64,000 nt of DNA from Demequina gelatinilytica (GTDB lineage Bacteria; Actinomycetota; Actinomycetes; Actinomycetales; Demequinaceae). The notes under the pieces are model-generated. The model worked only from the letters and a program-made list of their open reading frames with translations, did no database searches and was not told where the DNA came from. The DNA lies in assembly GCF_000971115.1 (NCBI RefSeq), contig NZ_BBLV01000008.1, positions 110,018 through 174,017 on the forward strand, given 5' to 3'. Both the position numbers and the translations under genes were made by a program. Positions 27,738 to 36,204 of this stretch are shown here, in pieces. Within the stretch, counting starts at the first letter, position 1; each line of letters opens with the position of its first letter.

Positions 27738-28610
27738 GTGACCGCCGCCGCACTCTTCGCCGGGCTCTCGACGCTCGACATCGTCCAGCTGGTCGAGCGG
27801 CTCCCCGCGCCCAACGAGAAGGTCGCCGCGCTGGAGTTCTCCGTGTGCGCGGGCGGGCCCGCCACGAACGCCGCCGTCGCGTTCGCACGGTGCGGAGGCG
27901 CCCCCACGGTGGTGACGGCGCTCCCCCGGCATGTGCTCACCGATGTGATGCGCGCCGACCTCGACCGCTGCGGCGTCACGGTGCTCGAGGCGGCCGCCTA
28001 CGACGGACCGCCCGTGACGGCGTCGATCATGGTGACGCGTGCCACCGGCGACCGCGCCGTGGTGTCGCCTTCCGGCGTCGCGACCGGAGGCGCGCTCGAC
28101 GTGACCCTGGAGGCACCGATCGAGGGCATCGGCGCGGTGCTGATCGACGGCTACTTCCCGGAGATCTCCCTGCCGCTCGCCGCACGCGCACGCGCGGCCG
28201 GCATCCCCGTGATCCTCGATGCCGGGTCCCACAAGCCGCACACCGACGCCATGGTCGCGGCGTGCGACATCGCGGTCGTCTCCGACGACTACGCCCCGCC
28301 GGGCACCGACGGCGCGCCCGACCGTGTCCTCGACCACCTGTGCGGGCTCGGGGTGAGCGCGGCGGTCATCACCCGTGGTCCCGCGTCGATGCTGTATCGG
28401 ACCGCGGCCGGCGAGGGCGAGGTCCCCGCGGTCGCCGTCTCGCCCGTGGTCGACACGCTCGGCGCGGGCGACTTCTTCCACGGGGCGCTCGCATGGCGCC
28501 TCGCCGCGCACGGCTGGGATGCGGCACGCCTGCCCGAGGACCTCCGCATCGCCGCCTCCGTGGTCGCCGAGTCGTTGGGGTCCTTCGGGACCCGGGCCTG
28601 GCTCGCCTAG
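27738..28610 (+). CDS. PfkB-family carbohydrate kinase
   Basis: The 290-residue ribokinase-like protein has the N-terminal glycine-rich segment CAGGPATNAAVAFARCGG and the C-terminal signature VDTLGAGDFFHGAL, with the catalytic Asp in GAGD. The substrate sugar cannot be predicted. GTG 27738 was chosen because a TACGCT hexamer lies exactly 6 bases upstream; the longer frame overlaps murA antisense. It is a single-gene unit, convergent with the kinase at 28688. Confidence 0.88.
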   Translation: MTAAALFAGLSTLDIVQLVERLPAPNEKVAALEFSVCAGGPATNAAVAFARCGGAPTVVTALPRHVLTDVMRADLDRCGVTVLEAAAYDGPPVTASIMVTRATGDRAVVSPSGVATGGALDVTLEAPIEGIGAVLIDGYFPEISLPLAARARAAGIPVILDAGSHKPHTDAMVAACDIAVVSDDYAPPGTDGAPDRVLDHLCGLGVSAAVITRGPASMLYRTAAGEGEVPAVAVSPVVDTLGAGDFFHGALAWRLAAHGWDAARLPEDLRIAASVVAESLGSFGTRAWLA

Positions 28611-28687
28611 CGGCGGGTTCGCGGACGCGAGCCACGGGGTCCGCTGCCGGTAGACCCGAGACCGCCTGTCCGACGCAGGCACGGTGG

Positions 28688-29317
28688 CTAGCGTCCGACC
28701 GCTCCACCGAGGACCAGATCGGCGCTCCCTCGCGAGCCCTCCACCAGCCGCGTGTTGGCCGCGTCCACCGAGTCGACCCACGCGACGGCGGCCTCGGGCT
28801 CGCGACCGGTCGCGACGCGGCGCTCGACGAGCCGCGCGCGCGTGACCTCCCAGGGCACGTCCACGAACCACAGCTCGTCGAGACGCGGTCGGACGCGGTC
28901 CCAGCCGCCTGTGCCGAGCCCCAGGTAGTTGCCCTCGGTGACCACGATGCGGGCTGACTCGTGGATCGGGAGCGCGCCCGGCACCACGTCGTGGATCGCG
29001 CGGTCGTAGTCCGGCGCGAGCACGTCTTCGCGCGCCTCCCGCACCTGTGCCAGGAACGCCACGTATCCGACGACATCGAAGGTGTCGGGCGCCCCCTTGC
29101 GCGCGGCGAGACCACGGAGGTCGAGCTCCGCGGCAGGCAGATGGAAGCCGTCCATGGGGAGGTACGCCGCGGGCACGCCGCCGGCCTCGAGCGCGCGCAC
29201 CAGCGCGCGTGCGAGCGTCGACTTGCCCGCGCCGGGCGGGCCCGCGATCCCGATGATGGCCCGGCCGTCCGCCGCGAGCGCCGCCGCGCGTGCCGCCAGC
29301 GCCTCGAGCCCGGTCAC
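28688..29317 (-). CDS. P-loop nucleoside/nucleotide kinase family protein
   Basis: The 209-residue protein resembles the uridine kinase/PanK-like family: Walker A GIAGPPGAGKST, the substrate segment YLPMDGFHLP, YDRAIHDVVPG and VVTEGNYLGLG. Relatives include fructose and uncharacterised sugar or nucleoside kinases, so the substrate is open. GTG 29317 overlaps the CPBP gene stop by 4 bases, making a two-gene unit. Confidence 0.85.
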   Translation of the reverse strand: MTGLEALAARAAALAADGRAIIGIAGPPGAGKSTLARALVRALEAGGVPAAYLPMDGFHLPAAELDLRGLAARKGAPDTFDVVGYVAFLAQVREAREDVLAPDYDRAIHDVVPGALPIHESARIVVTEGNYLGLGTGGWDRVRPRLDELWFVDVPWEVTRARLVERRVATGREPEAAVAWVDSVDAANTRLVEGSRGSADLVLGGAVGR

Positions 29318-30150
29318 GGCGCCGTCACGAACACGTCGAGCAGCTCCGGATGATGCGCGTGCACGAGCACCGCGAACACGATCGCGTCGAAAAGCAGATG
29401 CACCGCGACCACGTACGGCAGCGACTTGGTGCGCGCGAAGATCCACCCCTGCACCAGCGCGAACGGGATGGTGAGCGCCGGCCCCCACTCGCGATAGCCG
29501 AGCTCCCACAGGAAGCTGACGAACACCATCGCCTGCAGCCCGTTCGCGAGCGGCATCGGGAAGTGCCGCCGCAGCAGCGCGAAGACGACGCAGATGAAGA
29601 ACAGCTCGTCCCACAGCCCGACCGCGTTGACGCCGACGAAGAGCCGGGCGATGTCTCCCCCGCCGTCGAGGGTCGGCCAGTTGAGGTACGCACCGGAGGA
29701 GATGAAGTAGTACGGCAGCAGCAGGTACGCGACCGCGATCACCACCGCGAGGTAGATCCCCATGGTCCGGCTCCACCGCTGCCCCGTCCCGATGGGGAAC
29801 ACGATGGTCGGGTCGCGGAACGCGAGCCTGGAGATCAGCGTGGGCACCAGCACCGCGAGCGACAGCGCGACGGTGAAGCGCAGCATCCCCGCATCGGACA
29901 GGTCCGCCTCGAGCGAGATGGCCGAGATGATGACCTGCCCGAGAGCGATGAGGCCGAGGTCGCGGCCCAGCCTGCGGTCCACCCCGAGCCCGAGCACCAC
30001 CCCTGCCACGAGCGGGAGGTACGCGAGCGGCCGCACATGCACGGCGAACATCAGCACGGCCGCGCCGCACACGAGCGCGGCGGCGGCGACGCGCGCGACG
30101 GTCCGCGCGTCGGCCCGCAGCGCCGGCGCCTCGGACACGGTCGCGGTCAT
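29314..30150 (-). CDS. CPBP-like (Abi/CAAX protease fold) membrane protein, atypical active site
   Basis: The 278-residue protein has about eight hydrophobic segments and the CPBP arrangement: GLWDELFFICVVFALLRRHF as motif 1, FVSFLWELG as motif 2 and VHLLFDAIVF as motif 3. Canonical CPBP proteases have EExxxR, FxxxH and HxxxN/B; here the first Glu is Asp, the Arg is absent and the motif-2 His is replaced. It may be an inactive or mechanistically different member. ATG 30150 follows CACAGT by 6 bases. Confidence 0.75.
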   Translation of the reverse strand: MTATVSEAPALRADARTVARVAAAALVCGAAVLMFAVHVRPLAYLPLVAGVVLGLGVDRRLGRDLGLIALGQVIISAISLEADLSDAGMLRFTVALSLAVLVPTLISRLAFRDPTIVFPIGTGQRWSRTMGIYLAVVIAVAYLLLPYYFISSGAYLNWPTLDGGGDIARLFVGVNAVGLWDELFFICVVFALLRRHFPMPLANGLQAMVFVSFLWELGYREWGPALTIPFALVQGWIFARTKSLPYVVAVHLLFDAIVFAVLVHAHHPELLDVFVTAP

Positions 30151-30156
30151 GCCGCC

Positions 30157-30162
30157 ACTGTG
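30157..30162 (-). promoter_or_regulatory. -10 hexamer CACAGT, leaderless start of CPBP gene
   Basis: CACAGT is 6 bases from ATG 30150. This is a weaker match than the TAnnnT examples. Confidence 0.45.
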
Positions 30163-30193
30163 CCAGATGCGTGCGGAGCCCTGCCGAGACGCG

Positions 30194-30229
30194 ACGAGGG
30201 CCGCACCCCGGGTGGGATGCGGCCCTCGT
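30194..30229. terminator. Hairpin downstream of leuD
   Basis: ACGAGGGCCGCA (30194-30205) pairs perfectly with TGCGGCCCTCGT (30218-30229) around a 12-base loop. It lies 15 bases after the leuD stop and upstream of the CPBP promoter. No T tract. Confidence 0.65.
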
Positions 30230-30243
30230 GGACGATGCGCGGG

Positions 30244-30882
30244 TCAGGCGACGGGACGGGCCGCCTCGATCTCGACGCTCGGCAGGTGCTTGGCCGGGAG
30301 CGTCGTGGGACGCCAGCCCGCACGGGTCGCCTCGAACGCCGTGATGTCCTCCTCGTGCTGGAGGGTCAGGCCGATGTCGTCGAGGCCCTCCATGAGGCGC
30401 CAGCGGACATAGTCGTCGATCTCGAACGGCACCGTGAGCTCGCCGCACGTGACGGTGCGGTCCTCGAGCGAGACGGTGATCTCCTTGCCCGGCTCGGCGT
30501 CGAGCAGCTTCCACAGCAGCTCGATGTTCTCCTGCGACACCACGGCGGCGAGCAGGCCCTGCTTGCCCGAGTTGCCGCGGAAGATGTCCGCGAAGCGCGA
30601 CGCGATGACGACCTTGAAGCCGTAGTCCTTGAGCGCCCACACGGCGTGCTCGCGCGACGAGCCCGTGCCGAAGTCGGGGCCCGCGACCAGGACGGACCCG
30701 TTCTTGTACTCGTCCTTGTTGAGGATGAAGTCGGCGTCGCCGCGCCACGCCGCGAACAGCGCGTCCTCGAATCCGGTACGCGTGATGCGCTTGAGGTAGA
30801 CCGCGGGGATGATCTGGTCGGTGTCGACGTTCGAGCGGCGCAGCGGGACGCCGACGCCCGTGTGCGTGGTGAACTTCTCCAT
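30244..30882 (-). CDS. leuD: 3-isopropylmalate dehydratase small subunit
   Basis: The 212-residue swivel-domain protein has [20 protein letters not shown] at the N-terminus and the active-site loop [17 protein letters not shown]. With LeuC it isomerises 2- to 3-isopropylmalate in leucine synthesis. It starts 16 bases after leuC, with AAGGAGAA upstream, and the pair is divergent from an IclR regulator. Confidence 0.96.
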   Translation of the reverse strand: MEKFTTHTGVGVPLRRSNVDTDQIIPAVYLKRITRTGFEDALFAAWRGDADFILNKDEYKNGSVLVAGPDFGTGSSREHAVWALKDYGFKVVIASRFADIFRGNSGKQGLLAAVVSQENIELLWKLLDAEPGKEITVSLEDRTVTCGELTVPFEIDDYVRWRLMEGLDDIGLTLQHEEDITAFEATRAGWRPTTLPAKHLPSVEIEAARPVA

Positions 30883-30898
30883 GTCGGTTCTCCTTGTC

Positions 30899-32323
30899 TC
30901 AGACGAGCGCCGCGGGGGCGTCGACCAGGTCGTCGGGGCTGGACAGCGTGCCGCGCACCGCGGTCGCCGCGGCGACCAGCGGGGACACGAGGTGGGTGCG
31001 ACCGCCCTTGCCCTGGCGGCCCTCGAAGTTGCGGTTCGAGGTGGACGCCGAGCGCTCCTGCGGACGCAGCTGGTCCGGGTTCATGCCCAGGCACATCGAG
31101 CAGCCCGCGTTGCGCCACTCCGCGCCGAAGTCCTTGAAGATCTTGTCGAGCCCCTCGGCCTCGGCCTGGAGGCGCACGCGCGCCGAGCCCGGGACCACCA
31201 GCAGGCGGACGCCCTCGGCCTTGGTGCGGCCCTCGAGGATCGCCGCGGCGGCGCGCAGGTCCTCGATGCGGCCGTTGGTGCAGGAGCCCAGGAAGACGGT
31301 GTCGACCGGGATCTCGCGGAACGGCGTGCCCGGCGTGAGCCCCATGTACTCGAGGGCGTTGGCCGCGGCCTCGCGCTCGGCCTCGTCGGCGAAGTCCTCA
31401 GGGTTGGGCACGGAGGCGCTGAGCGGCAGGCCCTGGCCGGGGTTGGTGCCCCAGGTGATGAAGGGCTCGAGGTCGTTCGCGTCGAGGTCGACCTCCGCGT
31501 CGAACACCGCATCGTCATCCGTGACGAGCGTGCGCCAGAAGTCGACCGCCTGGTCCCAGTCCTCGCCCTCGGGGGCGTGAGGACGACCCTTGACGTACTC
31601 GAACGTCGTGTCGTCGGGAGCGATGATGCCCGCGCGGGCGCCGGCCTCGATCGACATGTTGCAGATCGTCATGCGCGCCTCCATGGAGAGCGCACGGATC
31701 GCGTCGCCGCGGTACTCGAGCACGTAGCCCTGGCCGCCACCGGTGCCGATCTTCGCGATGATCGCGAGGATGATGTCCTTCGCGGTCGAGCCCTTGGGAA
31801 GCGTGCCGTTCACGTTGATCGCCATGGTCTTGAACGGCTTGAGCGGCAGCGTCTGGGTCGCGAGCACGTGCTCGACCTCCGACGTGCCGATGCCGAACGC
31901 GAGCGAGCCGAACGCGCCGTGGGTCGAGGTGTGCGAGTCGCCGCACACCACCGTCATGCCCGGCATCGTGAGGCCCAGCTGCGGGCCGACCACGTGGACG
32001 ATGCCCTGGTCGGCGTCGCCGAGCGAGTGGATGCGGATCCCGAACTCGGCTGCGTTCTCGCGCAGCTTGTTGACCTGCTTGCGGCTCGTCTCGTCCGCGA
32101 TGGGGAGGTCGATGTCGAGCGTGGGCGTGTTGTGGTCCTCGGTCGCGATGGTGAGGTCCGGGCGACGGACCTGACGGCCCGCGAGGCGGAGGCCTTCGAA
32201 GGCCTGAGGAGACGTCACCTCGTGGCACATGTGAAGGTCGATGTAGATGAGGTCGGGTGCGCCGTCCTGCCCCTTCCTCACCAGGTGGTTGTCCCACAGC
32301 TTCTCGGCAAGGGTGGTTCCCAT
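30899..32323 (-). CDS. leuC: 3-isopropylmalate dehydratase large subunit
   Basis: The 474-residue aconitase-family enzyme has the substrate and cluster motifs [28 protein letters not shown] and [10 protein letters not shown], which supply the three cysteine ligands of the [4Fe-4S] cluster. It forms the leucine-pathway isomerase with LeuD. I prefer ATG 32323, which has AAGGAGAG at the right distance, over ATG 32350. It is divergent from the IclR-type regulator, which probably controls it. Confidence 0.95.
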   Translation of the reverse strand: MGTTLAEKLWDNHLVRKGQDGAPDLIYIDLHMCHEVTSPQAFEGLRLAGRQVRRPDLTIATEDHNTPTLDIDLPIADETSRKQVNKLRENAAEFGIRIHSLGDADQGIVHVVGPQLGLTMPGMTVVCGDSHTSTHGAFGSLAFGIGTSEVEHVLATQTLPLKPFKTMAINVNGTLPKGSTAKDIILAIIAKIGTGGGQGYVLEYRGDAIRALSMEARMTICNMSIEAGARAGIIAPDDTTFEYVKGRPHAPEGEDWDQAVDFWRTLVTDDDAVFDAEVDLDANDLEPFITWGTNPGQGLPLSASVPNPEDFADEAEREAAANALEYMGLTPGTPFREIPVDTVFLGSCTNGRIEDLRAAAAILEGRTKAEGVRLLVVPGSARVRLQAEAEGLDKIFKDFGAEWRNAGCSMCLGMNPDQLRPQERSASTSNRNFEGRQGKGGRTHLVSPLVAAATAVRGTLSSPDDLVDAPAALV

Positions 32324-32349
32324 CGCGCTCTCCTTCACCTGCGTCGACA

Positions 32350-32364
32350 TCTCATGTTTTGAGA
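32350..32364. promoter_or_regulatory. Candidate IclR operator in leuC-iclR gap
   Basis: TCTCA-TGTTT-TGAGA is a perfect 5-5-5 inverted repeat. In Corynebacterium and Streptomyces the homologous divergent IclR regulators (LtbR, NdgR) bind the leuCD promoter region. Confidence 0.55.
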
Positions 32365-32367
32365 CGG

Positions 32368-32373
32368 TAGTAT
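32368..32373 (+). promoter_or_regulatory. -10 hexamer TAGTAT, leaderless start of iclR gene
   Basis: TAGTAT is 6 bases before GTG 32380 and lies next to the inverted repeat, which fits autoregulation. Confidence 0.6.
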
Positions 32374-32379
32374 CGATCC

Positions 32380-33102
32380 GTGGACAATCATAGCGGAGTC
32401 GGAGTCATTGACAAGGCGGCGGCGATCCTCGGCGCCCTCGAGCAGGGACCCGCCACCCTCGCCGAGCTGGTCGCGAGCACGCACCTCGCGCGACCGACCG
32501 TGCATCGGCTCGCGCTTGCGCTCGAGCATCATCACCTGGTCGGCCGCGACGCCTCGGGGGCGTTCGTCCTGGGACGGCGGTTCGCGCAGCTCGCCGCCTC
32601 CGTCAACGAGGACCGGCTCGTGTCCGCGGCGCAGCCCGTGCTCACGGTGCTGCGCGACCGCACGGGCGAGTCGTCGCAGCTGTACCGCCCGCACGGCGAC
32701 GAGCGCATCTGCATCGCGGCCGCCGACCGTCCGGTCGGCCTGCGCGACTCGATCCCCGTGGGCACCACCATGACGATGACGGCCGGCTCCGCCGCCAAGG
32801 TCCTGCTGGCGTGGGCCGATGCGGAGCGCATGCACCGCGGGCTCGCGGTCGCGCGGTTCACCGCCGCGGAGCTCGATCGCGTGCGCCAGAACGGCTACGC
32901 CGAGAGCGCCGGCGAGCGCGAGCCCGGCGTCGCCTCGGTCTCGGCGCCGGTGTGGGGCGCCGCGGGCACGGTGATCGCGGCGGTCTCGATCTCCGGGCCG
33001 GTCGAGCGCCTCACCGCCTCCCCCGGCACGCTCCACGCCGCTGCGGTGGTCGATGCCGCACGTCAGCTCACCGAGGTGCTCCAGCGCACGGTCATCGCCT
33101 GA
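32380..33102 (+). CDS. IclR-family regulator of leuCD (NdgR/LtbR-like)
   Basis: The 240-residue protein has an N-terminal winged helix ([20 protein letters not shown]...[13 protein letters not shown]) and an IclR effector domain. Its divergent position beside leuCD matches the actinobacterial NdgR/LtbR orthologs, which control leucine and other amino-acid genes. GTG 32380 is supported by TAGTAT 6 bases upstream and the absence of a Shine-Dalgarno. Assignment to this subgroup rests on context. Confidence 0.9.
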   Translation: MDNHSGVGVIDKAAAILGALEQGPATLAELVASTHLARPTVHRLALALEHHHLVGRDASGAFVLGRRFAQLAASVNEDRLVSAAQPVLTVLRDRTGESSQLYRPHGDERICIAAADRPVGLRDSIPVGTTMTMTAGSAAKVLLAWADAERMHRGLAVARFTAAELDRVRQNGYAESAGEREPGVASVSAPVWGAAGTVIAAVSISGPVERLTASPGTLHAAAVVDAARQLTEVLQRTVIA

Positions 33103-33164
33103 CGCCACCCGCGAGGTGACGTAGGTCCCTTGCACGCCGAGGCGCGTACGCCCACGCTGTCCGC

Positions 33165-33692
33165 ATGGACGTCGTGGTCTACGAATCGCTCTACGGGAAC
33201 ACCGCCGCGGTCGCCCGCGCCATCGCCGAGGGCATGGGCGGGGACACGCGCGCGCTCAGCACCGGCGAGGCGACCCCCGAGCTCGTCGACCAGGCACGCA
33301 TCGTCGTCGCCGGCGCGCCAGTCCACGGCATGAGCCTCCCGTCGGAGCGTTCGCGCGCGTCCGCGGCCGTCAAGCCCCAAGGCGAGGGCCACCTCGCCGC
33401 GGATCTCGACCACCCGTCGATGCGCTCGTGGCTCGCCGCGATGGAGCGCGGTCCGCGCCTCGCCGCGGCCTTCGACACCCGCATCCGAGGCCCGCTCGGC
33501 CACGGCGGCGCGACGGCCATCGCGCGCGCGCTCGAGGCCGCCGGCCTCACGCTGCTCGACGAGCCCCGCGGCTTCACGGTGCACCTCCACACCACGGCGT
33601 CGACACCGGCCGCGCTGCTGACCGAGGGCCAGCTGGACCTCGCGCGCGGATGGGGACAGCACCTGCGAGCCTGCGCCGACGCCGCCGCGTAG
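33165..33692 (+). CDS. Flavodoxin family protein
   Basis: The 175-residue protein begins with an FMN phosphate-binding loop, YESLYGNTAAVA, typical of flavodoxins (T/S-x-T/Y-GNT). VVAGAPVHGMSLPSERSR corresponds to the second FMN loop. It lacks the compact FMN loop 3 of classic short flavodoxins, so it could be a flavodoxin-like oxidoreductase domain. It stands alone between iclR and the convergent Roadblock operon. Confidence 0.8.
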   Translation: MDVVVYESLYGNTAAVARAIAEGMGGDTRALSTGEATPELVDQARIVVAGAPVHGMSLPSERSRASAAVKPQGEGHLAADLDHPSMRSWLAAMERGPRLAAAFDTRIRGPLGHGGATAIARALEAAGLTLLDEPRGFTVHLHTTASTPAALLTEGQLDLARGWGQHLRACADAAA

Positions 33693-33706
33693 ACACGGCG
33701 GCGTCC

Positions 33707-34078
33707 TCACATCCCGGCGGCGTGGACCTCGTCGAGCTCGCGCGCATGCCGCCGCACCCGACGGTGAAGGTCGCCGACATCGACACCCGCGTCCGCGACC
33801 GCCGCGAGAGCGAACCCGCAGTCGAGCGGGCGCACCACCACGACGGCGTCCTCACCCTCGACGATCGCACCGTGAGGGGCCCCGAGCCGGAGCGCCTCGG
33901 AGACCAGCGCCGCGACGCCGAGCGCCGCCGCGGTCGCCGCAGCCGCATGATCACGCTCGGCCAACGCCAGCTCGTCGAACAGCGGCAGCCCGTCGCGCCC
34001 CGCGACGATCACGCGTGAGACCTCGGCCACGCGATGCAGCGCCTCGGCGACCTCGGCAGCGGCCTCGCGGAGGCTCAC
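33707..34078 (-). CDS. Roadblock/LC7-like protein C
   Basis: The 123-residue protein has the Roadblock pattern: an N-terminal helix, the RVIVAGRDGLPLFD strand pair, an Ala-rich central helix, then VVVVRPLDCGFALAAV. It is the third Roadblock-type gene of the operon and the most divergent. GTG 34078 overlaps the preceding gene by 4 bases. It probably acts as a structural or regulatory partner of the small GTPase encoded two genes upstream. Confidence 0.7.
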   Translation of the reverse strand: MSLREAAAEVAEALHRVAEVSRVIVAGRDGLPLFDELALAERDHAAAATAAALGVAALVSEALRLGAPHGAIVEGEDAVVVVRPLDCGFALAAVADAGVDVGDLHRRVRRHARELDEVHAAGM

Positions 34079-34455
34079 GCCCCCTCCGCGACGCGCCAGC
34101 CGCCCAGGAGCGGACGGACGGCGGTCTCGGCGGCAACGCGGAGCGCCGCAAGGTCGACGTCGTGCGAGGCGACGACGGCGAGCACATGGGCGGCGTCGAT
34201 CGGCTGGACCACAAGGACGCCGCCATCGGTCCGGATCGCGACCGAGTCGAGGGCGCCCAGGTGGAAAGCCGCGGTCACGGAGCCGGCGAGCCCCACGAGC
34301 GTGGCGGCGACGGCCGCGCCGGTCTCGCGCTCGGCGAGCGTCGCGTCGTCGTACACCGCGATGCCGTCGGTGCGGGCGAGCAGCACCCGGGCGACGCCCG
34401 GCACGGCCCGTCGGATCTGCGCGGAGGCCATGAGCCCATGCTTGGGGATGATCAT
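34075..34455 (-). CDS. Roadblock/LC7-like protein B
   Basis: The 126-residue protein shows ARVLLARTDGIAVYDD, an Ala-rich helix GAAVAATLVGLAGSV and VLVVQPIDAAHVLAVV, a Roadblock/LC7 profile. ATG 34455 overlaps the GTPase stop by 4 bases. Roadblock proteins (MglB, CvnB) form dimers that bind Ras-like GTPases; this one is a direct translational partner of the GTPase gene. Confidence 0.75.
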   Translation of the reverse strand: MIIPKHGLMASAQIRRAVPGVARVLLARTDGIAVYDDATLAERETGAAVAATLVGLAGSVTAAFHLGALDSVAIRTDGGVLVVQPIDAAHVLAVVASHDVDLAALRVAAETAVRPLLGGWRVAEGA

Positions 34456-34973
34456 GCCCGCACCCCCGCGAGCCTCACGACGTGCTCGAGGAGCGCGAGG
34501 CACGAGTCGCGCTCACGCGGGTCGCAGGCGACCACCGCATCCTCCGGCACCTCGATGAAGGCCGCCAGCTCCGCGGCCGGCAGGGCCGTCTCATCCCAGC
34601 GGTTGGCGGCGACGACGAACGGCACCCCCGGTGCGAACCCCGCGAACGCGCGCACGATGCTGCGCATCTGCGCGCGCGCCTGAAGACGGCCGGCGTCCAG
34701 CACCAGCACATAGGCATGCATCCCCTGGGCGAGCACGGGCCACATGAAGCTGAAGCGCTCCTGGCCCGGCGTCCCGAACAGCGTGACGCGCGTGCCCGCG
34801 ACGTCGAGGCTGCCGTGGTCCATCGCGGTGGTGGTGCCCTCCTTGAGCGCGCGGGTCGAGTCGGAGACGGCATGCTCGCTGCCGAGCGCCTTGCCGTCGA
34901 CCGCGGCGGTGACGAAGGTGGTCTTGCCGGAGCCGAAGGGGCCGGCGACCACGATCTTGACGATGCTCTCCAT
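34452..34973 (-). CDS. Small Ras-like GTPase (CvnD/MglA-type)
   Basis: The 173-residue protein has a P-loop GPFGSGKTT (11-19), a G3 region LFGTPGQERF (65-74) in which the usual Asp is Gly, and G4 NRWD (124-127). This TPGQER form is typical of CvnD proteins of actinobacterial conservons. It should cycle between GTP and GDP at the membrane or with a Roadblock partner. ATG 34973 was chosen because it directly begins the conserved strand; the longer frame is unrelated. No CvnA-type histidine kinase is encoded nearby. Confidence 0.88.
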   Translation of the reverse strand: MESIVKIVVAGPFGSGKTTFVTAAVDGKALGSEHAVSDSTRALKEGTTTAMDHGSLDVAGTRVTLFGTPGQERFSFMWPVLAQGMHAYVLVLDAGRLQARAQMRSIVRAFAGFAPGVPFVVAANRWDETALPAAELAAFIEVPEDAVVACDPRERDSCLALLEHVVRLAGVRA

Positions 34974-35027
34974 GGTGAGGCACGGTCGGGCGGCGCCCGC
35001 GATGCGGGCGCCGCCGTCGCGCACGTC

Positions 35028-35393
35028 CTAGATCTCGAGCGCCTGCTCGATGGACTGGAGCTGGCGGCGCGCCATCGCGAGGTTCGCGCGCGACTTGTCC
35101 AGGACCAGGTACAGGAAGAGTCCCTGCCCGGAGCGGGAGCTCACCAGCCGGATGAGGTGGAACTGCTTGCCGAGCGTGATGAGGACATCCTCGATGGTGT
35201 CGTCGAGCCCGAGCGAGCCCATGACGCGCAGCTTGGCGCGCACGACCTCGGTGTTGCCGGCTCCGGCGAGGTCGAGGTCGATCCCGCCTCCCGCGGTCGC
35301 GAGGGTCATGCCCGAGTCGTAGTCGACGAGGGCGGCGGCGAGGGCCCCGTCGATGGCGACGGCGGCGTGGACGGAATCGGTGGGAGTGGCCAT
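35028..35393 (-). CDS. Roadblock/LC7 protein A (MglB-like)
   Basis: The 121-residue protein is the clearest Roadblock member: LAAALVDYDSGMTLATAGGG, an amphipathic helix, VLITLGKQFHLIRLV and LFLYLVLDKSRANLAMAR. Proteins of this type dimerise and act as GTPase-activating partners of MglA/CvnD GTPases. It is the first gene of the four-gene operon, 54 bases before the GTPase gene. A CRP-like palindrome lies 177 bases upstream. Confidence 0.85.
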   Translation of the reverse strand: MATPTDSVHAAVAIDGALAAALVDYDSGMTLATAGGGIDLDLAGAGNTEVVRAKLRVMGSLGLDDTIEDVLITLGKQFHLIRLVSSRSGQGLFLYLVLDKSRANLAMARRQLQSIEQALEI

Positions 35394-35569
35394 GATGGCG
35401 CCTTTCTTGGGGACGACGCAGGGGCCGCCTCAGCGGGGAGCAGCCTTTGCGCGGGGGGACGGACGGCGACGGAGCGAGCCGTCGAGCCAGCGGAGCGGCC
35501 TTCAGCAGGCGCGCCGCGAGGGCACTGTAGGCACGTCCGCCCCGCTCTCGGCAAGGCGTAGGCCCCGTG

Positions 35570-35585
35570 CGTGAAATTCCTCACA
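35570..35585. promoter_or_regulatory. CRP/FNR-type palindrome
   Basis: CGTGA-AATTCC-TCACA differs from the CRP/GlxR consensus TGTGA-N6-TCACA at one position. It sits in the AT-rich gap between the Roadblock operon and the DCC gene, 85 bases upstream of the DCC start. It could regulate either. Confidence 0.5.
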
Positions 35586-35654
35586 CCCGGGCGCATCATG
35601 ATGGATTTCCAGGGAAAACACGTAAATAACACAGGTGTCAATTAGCCCGCGGGC

Positions 35655-35660
35655 TAGGGT
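35655..35660 (+). promoter_or_regulatory. -10 hexamer TAGGGT, leaderless start of DCC gene
   Basis: TAGGGT is 7 bases before ATG 35668. Confidence 0.55.
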
Positions 35661-35667
35661 GCTGCGT

Positions 35668-36204
35668 ATGCATATGGGACGCGCGATCGTGGTCTTCGAC
35701 GGGGACTGCGGTCTCTGCAACGGCTTCGTCGCATGGCTGCTGCGCCATGATCGCGATGGCCGGCTCCTCATCGCGGGGTCCGGCGGCACCGTCGGCCGTG
35801 CGGTGCTCGAGGCCTCCGGGCTGGGCCACGGGATCGCTGCGTCGAGCATCGTCGTCTGGCGCGGCGGCATCGGCGAGGCCCGCACGGACGCGTTGGCGAG
35901 CATCGCCAGGGACCTGCCGTGGCCGTGGCGCGCGGCCGGAGCCCTGCGCATCGTGCCTCGGGCGGTGCGGGATGCCGCCTACGATGCGGTCGCCCGGCGG
36001 CGGCCGCGCCGCACCGCGGAGGACCCAGCGTGCGGCACCCCGCCGGCGGACCTGGTCACGCTGTGGCGCTCACGGCTCGCGACCGAGGAGGACGTGGCCG
36101 CGCTCGCCTCGACTCACGCTGCGGCGGAGAGCCCGCGCCGAGACGCGGGACGGCGGCACCCCCGGCGCTCGGGCGAGGGTGCCGCCGACGTGTCGACGGG
36201 TTAG
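35668..36204 (+). CDS. DCC-family thiol-disulfide oxidoreductase-like protein
   Basis: The 178-residue protein opens with VVFDGDCGLCNGFVAWLL, the DUF393/DCC signature with a CxxC that may be redox active. The C-terminal 40 residues are charged and low in complexity. No signal peptide is seen. ATG 35668 fits the -10 box; ATG 35674 is an alternative. The 3' end overlaps the convergent DUF5667-like gene by 4 bases. Confidence 0.82.
   Translation: MHMGRAIVVFDGDCGLCNGFVAWLLRHDRDGRLLIAGSGGTVGRAVLEASGLGHGIAASSIVVWRGGIGEARTDALASIARDLPWPWRAAGALRIVPRAVRDAAYDAVARRRPRRTAEDPACGTPPADLVTLWRSRLATEEDVAALASTHAAAESPRRDAGRRHPRRSGEGAADVSTG

Noticed and set aside
26480..28957. 825-codon plus-strand frame
   Set aside because: It spans the antisense of murA and the out-of-frame PfkB gene; the composition is the His/Arg/Asp-rich shadow typical of GC-rich DNA.
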